In this document: one piece after another, positions 60,455 through 64,000 of the stretch
How positions within the stretch are numbered: position 1 is the first letter of the stretch
How the letters are laid out: each line of letters begins with the position of its first letter
Assembly: GCA_947259415.1 (NCBI GenBank)
Contig: CAMYMI010000009.1
Coordinates: 1 to 64,000, forward strand
Origin: an uncultured Ectothiorhodospiraceae bacterium
GTDB taxonomy: Bacteria; Pseudomonadota; Gammaproteobacteria; UBA9214
Length of the DNA: 64,000 nt
Direction: 5' to 3'
Position numbers and translations under genes: made by a program
Notes under the pieces: generated by a model
Databases searched by the model: none
Told to the model about the DNA's origin: nothing
What the model saw: the letters and a program-made list of their open reading frames with translations, nothing else

Positions 60455-60498
60455 CGGCTCCGTTGATTGCTAACTCACTTCCTTCTAACGCGGAGCCG
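60455..60498 (-). other. Inverted repeat between psd and the His-rich gene
   Basis: CGGCTCCG (60455-60462) and CGGAGCCG (60491-60498) are perfect 8-base inverted repeats 28 bases apart. The left arm overlaps the ribosome site of the His-rich gene, so folding could affect its translation. Confidence 0.4.
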
Positions 60499-60524
60499 CC
60501 CGTCGGGTTAACAGGGTGGCGGGA

Positions 60525-61406
60525 TCACGGGCCTGACTGGAAATGACCGATGAGCTCACCCACGCGCAGCGACTGGTCGGCTGCCAGGCCCTCAAGCCAG
60601 CGCACCTGTCCGGGACCGTACAGCAGGATGACGGTTGAGCCCATGTTGAAACGGCCCATCTCGTCACCCTGGTGGAGTTCAATTCGTGAACCGGGGTCGG
60701 TGTTGTAGTTCCGTGCCTGGATCCCGGGACCGGCAGGCCGGATCACGCCGTCCCACACCGTTTCCATGCAGGCCACGAAGATCGCACCTACCATGACCAG
60801 GGCCATAGATCCGGAGGGGGTGTCGAACAGGGTCACCAGGCGTTCGTTACGGGTGAACAGACCGGGGATCGCGCGCGTGGTGTGCGGCGCCACGCTGAAC
60901 AGGCGCCCGGGAATATAGATGCTTTCCGTCAGCTGCCCTGTACTGGGCATATGGATACGGTGGTAGTCTCGCGGTGATAGGTACAGGGTGGCGAAACTGC
61001 CACCTTGAAAGGCGCCGGCATGTTCAGTGCTGGCGCCCAGCAGCGTGTCCAGTGAATAATCCCGGCCCTTGGCCTGCAGCAGGCGGCCGTCCCGGATAGT
61101 GCCGATCTGGCTGATGCGCCCGTCGATCGGGCTGACGATAGCCTGCGGCTGGTCTGCCAGCGGGCGGGCAGCGGGCAGCAAGGCACGGGTAAAGAAACTG
61201 TTGAAATCCGGGTAATGCCCGGGGTCGGGGTTTTCCGCCTCGGTCATGTCCACACGGAAATGGCGGATAAACCACTTGATCAGCAGATTCTTCCACCAGA
61301 CGGTCTGCCAGCGCGTTGCCGCTCGCACGATGCCGGAGAGCAGGTGGTGCGGCAATACAGCGATTGGCCAGGACTTCAACCAGTCTGTCAATGCAGTGCT
61401 GGGCAT
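60525..61406 (-). CDS. psd: Phosphatidylserine decarboxylase
   Basis: The 293-residue proenzyme has FNSFFTRALLPAARPL, PIDGRISQIG, YLSPRDYHRIHMP and the self-cleavage motif at MGST (255-258; LGST is usual), where Ser becomes the pyruvoyl group. It converts phosphatidylserine to phosphatidylethanolamine at the inner membrane. The Met for Leu change is mild. Confidence 0.95.
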   Translation of the reverse strand: MPSTALTDWLKSWPIAVLPHHLLSGIVRAATRWQTVWWKNLLIKWFIRHFRVDMTEAENPDPGHYPDFNSFFTRALLPAARPLADQPQAIVSPIDGRISQIGTIRDGRLLQAKGRDYSLDTLLGASTEHAGAFQGGSFATLYLSPRDYHRIHMPSTGQLTESIYIPGRLFSVAPHTTRAIPGLFTRNERLVTLFDTPSGSMALVMVGAIFVACMETVWDGVIRPAGPGIQARNYNTDPGSRIELHQGDEMGRFNMGSTVILLYGPGQVRWLEGLAADQSLRVGELIGHFQSGP

Positions 61407-61430
61407 GGCTTGCCGGGGCTAGGGGGCTTA

Positions 61431-61901
61431 CTAGTGATGGTGGTGCTGATGGTCGTCATCGTCACCGGCATCCATTTTTACGACCGGGACATTGACCCGG
61501 ATGCAGGCCGCACCGGAGAGTTGTATGTCAAGCGCCACGCTGTCACCTTCGCGCAGCAGACGTTTCGGACTGTACAGCATAAGGTGTATACCGCCGGGTT
61601 CGAGTACCACACGGCCTGCCGCAGCGATCTGCAGTGAGTCCACCGGGACCATCCTGGCGACACCGTCCTCGACGAGGGTGCGGTGCATCTCGATACGTTC
61701 GAAGTCGGGACTGGCGATGGCGGTGATGGTGGCCGACTGGATGCCCTGGTTGGCGATCACCATGTAGGCTGCCAGTACGTTTGCACCCGGGGGTGCCTCC
61801 CGGATCCAGGGATCCGTGACCTTGAGGGCGGAGTCCGCCGCGGCGATCAAGGAGTAGAGCAGGACAAGCAGGATGCCCGGTACAATGATTTTCTGTTTCA
61901 T
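61431..61901 (-). CDS. PCu(A)C-type periplasmic copper chaperone
   Basis: From ATG 61901 the product has 156 residues: a signal peptide (about 1-22), then the PCuAC domain with WIREAPPGANVLAAYMVI and the ligand set H-M-x10-M-x21-H-x-M seen as EMHRT, RMVPV and GIHLML. The C-terminus carries a natural metal-binding tail DAGDDDDHQHHHH. It delivers Cu(I) to cytochrome oxidase. The SCO gene lies 7 bases upstream, a known partner. Confidence 0.92.
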   Translation of the reverse strand: MKQKIIVPGILLVLLYSLIAAADSALKVTDPWIREAPPGANVLAAYMVIANQGIQSATITAIASPDFERIEMHRTLVEDGVARMVPVDSLQIAAAGRVVLEPGGIHLMLYSPKRLLREGDSVALDIQLSGAACIRVNVPVVKMDAGDDDDHQHHHH

Positions 61902-61908
61902 GGTGATG

Positions 61909-62553
61909 TCAGTATGCCTGTGCAATCCGGATAAAATCCGAGGCGATGTCTACGGCCTTGAGCGGCGGCGAGAACAGCGCGTGGAAGCGGCCGTCCGGGT
62001 CGGTCAAGAGGATGCTGGCGGTATGGTCGATCAGATAGTTTTCTACGTCAGCCTTGTTCTCGACCCGTGCGGCGATGACACCCAGCTGCCGGGTCAACTT
62101 GCTGATGGCTTCGGTCGTTCCGGTGACCCCGATAAAATCGGCGTTGAAATAGGAGACGAACTGGCCCATTTTATCCGGCGTATCGCGTTCGGGATCGACA
62201 CTGATGAAGATGTACCTGAGCGGGTCGGGGTGGTCCTGGAGGCGCGTGGCCACGCTGTTGAGCACTGACAGGGTGGTCGGGCAGACATCGGGGCAGTGGG
62301 TGTAGCCGAAAAAGATGAATGACCAGTGCCCCTGGAGCTCGTTGTTGGTAAAAGCTTTTCCTGTATGATCAACGAGTTCGAACGGTTGCAGTGCACGTGC
62401 CTCACTGAAGTGCGTGGCCTGCAGGTCCGTCAGATCGGCTTGTCTGTTGAGCAGGAATCCGGAGGTCCAGTAACCCGCGGACAGCGCCAGGACCGTGGCG
62501 ATGGCGAAAAGCATGGCAAGGCGCAGTTTCGATGGGGTACGTTGTGTCTTCAT
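61909..62553 (-). CDS. SCO1/SenC family copper/redox protein
   Basis: The 214-residue protein has an N-terminal membrane anchor (about 12-34) and a thioredoxin-like SCO domain. That domain carries C87-PDV-C91 in FFGYTHCPDVCPTT, SVDPERDTP and the copper-ligand His in YLIDHTASILL. It matures the CuA site of cytochrome c oxidase, together with PCuAC. ATG 62553 is preferred to GTG 62559. Confidence 0.93.
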   Translation of the reverse strand: MKTQRTPSKLRLAMLFAIATVLALSAGYWTSGFLLNRQADLTDLQATHFSEARALQPFELVDHTGKAFTNNELQGHWSFIFFGYTHCPDVCPTTLSVLNSVATRLQDHPDPLRYIFISVDPERDTPDKMGQFVSYFNADFIGVTGTTEAISKLTRQLGVIAARVENKADVENYLIDHTASILLTDPDGRFHALFSPPLKAVDIASDFIRIAQAY

Positions 62554-62656
62554 AATCACGCATTATTCCATAGACGCTGCCACGCTTCATTACACACATT
62601 TTCTCGGGAACCTCCTGTGGCGGGTATGCCGACCGCCGTCACGCAGGGAAGTTGTT

Positions 62657-63601
62657 ATGGATACACTGACTACAATGCGGGATTTTATCCGTTGGGGTGC
62701 CAGCCGCTTCAACGCGGCCGGCCTGGTTTTCGGACACGGTACCGACAATGCACTGGATGAATCGGCTGCACTCGTAATGCATGAACTGCACCTGGACCCC
62801 GAGCTGCCGGAGGATTACCTAGACAGCGTACTGACTGCCGCCGAGCGCGAGCAGGTCATCAAGCTGATTGAGACACGCATCGAGACCCGCAAGCCGGCAG
62901 CCTACCTGACACATGAGGCATGGTTTGCCGGCCTGTCTTTCTATGTTGATGAGCGCGTGCTGGTGCCGCGTTCCCCGATAGCGGAGCTGATCGCGGACCG
63001 GTTCATTCCCTGGGTTGTCCCGCAGCAGGTCGGTGCCGTTCTTGACCTGTGCACCGGCAGTGGTTGCATCGGGATTGCCTGTGCCTATGCCTTTCCGGAA
63101 GCCCGCGTGGATGCGGTTGATATCTCGACCGATGCCCTGGCCGTTGCCCAGCGAAATGTTGAGCGCCATGGTCTGGAGCAGCGTGTCAGGTTACTCCAGT
63201 CAGACCTGTTCGATGGCCTTAAGGGCGAACATTATGACGTTATTGTAGCCAACCCGCCCTATGTCTCGGATGAGGAGATACAGGCACTCCCGCAGGAGTT
63301 CCGGCATGAGCCGGCCCTGGGACTGGCTGCGGGTGCAGATGGCATGGATGTCGTCGCACGGATCCTCAGGGACGCAGCTGATCACCTTTCCGCTTTTGGC
63401 ATACTCATCGTCGAGGTAGGCTATAGCCAGTCGGCACTGGTGGCGCGCTATTCTGATGTGCCGTTTTTGTGGCTGGAATTCGAGCACGGGGGGGAAGGCG
63501 TTTTTCTGCTGGAGCGCCATCAGCTGGTGGAGTGCCGCCAGGCGTTCGAATCCCCGGTCGAAGCGCGTACCGCGAGCGGCGCGCCGAAAGGAGTGAACTG
63601 A
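62657..63601 (+). CDS. prmB: Ribosomal protein L3 N5-glutamine methyltransferase
   Basis: The 314-residue enzyme has an N-terminal helical domain (MRDFIRWGASRFNAAGLVFGHGTDNA), PAAYLTHEAWFAGLSFYVDERVLVPRSPIAELI, the SAM site LDLCTGSGCIGIA and the substrate motif VANPPYVS. It methylates Gln of ribosomal protein L3. ATG 62657 follows CAGGGA; longer in-frame starts add unrelated residues. Confidence 0.95.
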   Translation: MDTLTTMRDFIRWGASRFNAAGLVFGHGTDNALDESAALVMHELHLDPELPEDYLDSVLTAAEREQVIKLIETRIETRKPAAYLTHEAWFAGLSFYVDERVLVPRSPIAELIADRFIPWVVPQQVGAVLDLCTGSGCIGIACAYAFPEARVDAVDISTDALAVAQRNVERHGLEQRVRLLQSDLFDGLKGEHYDVIVANPPYVSDEEIQALPQEFRHEPALGLAAGADGMDVVARILRDAADHLSAFGILIVEVGYSQSALVARYSDVPFLWLEFEHGGEGVFLLERHQLVECRQAFESPVEARTASGAPKGVN

Positions 63602-63602
63602 T

Positions 63603-63911
63603 ATGGGTGACAGGGCACGATCAGCTGAGGAATACGCGGGGCTGGTGGATCAGGCGATATTCGATCTTAAGGAACTGCGCGCCTCCACGGATTACGACAT
63701 AGAGGCGATTGATACCAATACGGCCTATCTGGGGGTACTGCAGGAGGAACTGCGCGAACTTCGCGCATCAATGGCTGACGGCAGCTACCTGTTCGGACGC
63801 AATGACCTGCCGTTCATGCGCATCGTCAAACAGCATAGCGAGCGCGAGTTGCCGTTCATCAAGCTGCTCTACCAGATCAACGCAACGCACAGGCAGGGTC
63901 TGGATGTGTAG
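63603..63911 (+). CDS. Conserved-looking hypothetical protein next to prmB
   Basis: The 102-residue soluble protein is helical and charged (EEYAGLVDQAIFDLKELRAS, LQEELRELRASM, then LPFMRIVKQH). AAGGAG at about 63587 precedes ATG 63603, which is one base after the prmB stop, so translation is probably coupled. I do not recognise a family. It may be a small partner of prmB or of the next gene beyond the window. Confidence 0.7.
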   Translation: MGDRARSAEEYAGLVDQAIFDLKELRASTDYDIEAIDTNTAYLGVLQEELRELRASMADGSYLFGRNDLPFMRIVKQHSERELPFIKLLYQINATHRQGLDV

Positions 63912-64000
63912 CCACAGACCTGCTGGGTCGGCCGCTGGCTCCGGACGGCGGTATATTTCCGGTATCAGCCCTTGGTACGGTAAATCAGGCCGGGCCTGAT
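63912..64000. other. Window end
   Basis: These last 89 bases hold no recognisable start of a gene. Confidence 0.4.

Overview
The window looks like chromosomal DNA of a gammaproteobacterium, most likely a sulfur-oxidising member near the Chromatiales. The reasons are a FleQ/FlhG/FliA flagellar regulator set, a RelA of gammaproteobacterial type, a queA-tgt-yajC-secDF block, prmB, a complete Bat aerotolerance operon, glycogen genes, and a gene for a Gly/Trp/Tyr-rich protein that resembles sulfur globule coat proteins. Genus cannot be read from the sequence.

Layout. 0-9 kb: the 3' half of a tRNA-Arg (possible integration scar), a Kv-type potassium channel, a CorA-like transporter, a small heat shock protein, malic enzyme, a C92-type papain-like hydrolase, a CBS-domain protein, DUF2934 and DUF5658 proteins, and an SCP2-like protein ending at a terminator. 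9-22 kb is the most unusual part: an RND adaptor and an RND pump with a repetitive Pro/Ala tail, two low-complexity secreted proteins, the sulfur-globule-like gene (frame broken), a DUF4412 protein, a ParA-type ATPase, a membrane-anchored TPR protein, a DUF302 protein and a dynamin-like GTPase. No known pathway that I recognise joins these genes. 22-30.3 kb: moxR-DUF58-DUF4381-batA-batB-batC-batD, preceded by a perfect FNR box placed exactly as in a class II FNR promoter. batC is frameshifted inside a minisatellite.

30.4-33.4 kb: relA, tRNA-Arg(CCT), tRNA-Ala(CGC) and a 54-residue FlgM-like gene. 34-40.5 kb: fleQ, a globin-PAS-GGDQF-EAL protein, flhG, fliA and a GYF-domain membrane protein; together these suggest haem-sensed control of c-di-GMP and motility. 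40.5-41.9 kb: an AMMECR1/MEMO pair. 42-51.4 kb: glycogen metabolism (glgB, glgC, GH57, malQ, glgP; no glgA seen). 51.5-57.1 kb: tRNA-Leu(CAA), queA, tgt, yajC, secD, secF. 57.5-64 kb: suhB, an ECF sigma/anti-sigma/DUF3106 operon, a His-rich secreted protein, psd, a PCuAC/SCO copper delivery pair, prmB and a small conserved-looking protein.

All calls are by reading translated sequence and motifs; no database search was run. Two frameshifts (sulfur-globule-like gene, batC) could be real or could be sequence errors in repetitive DNA.
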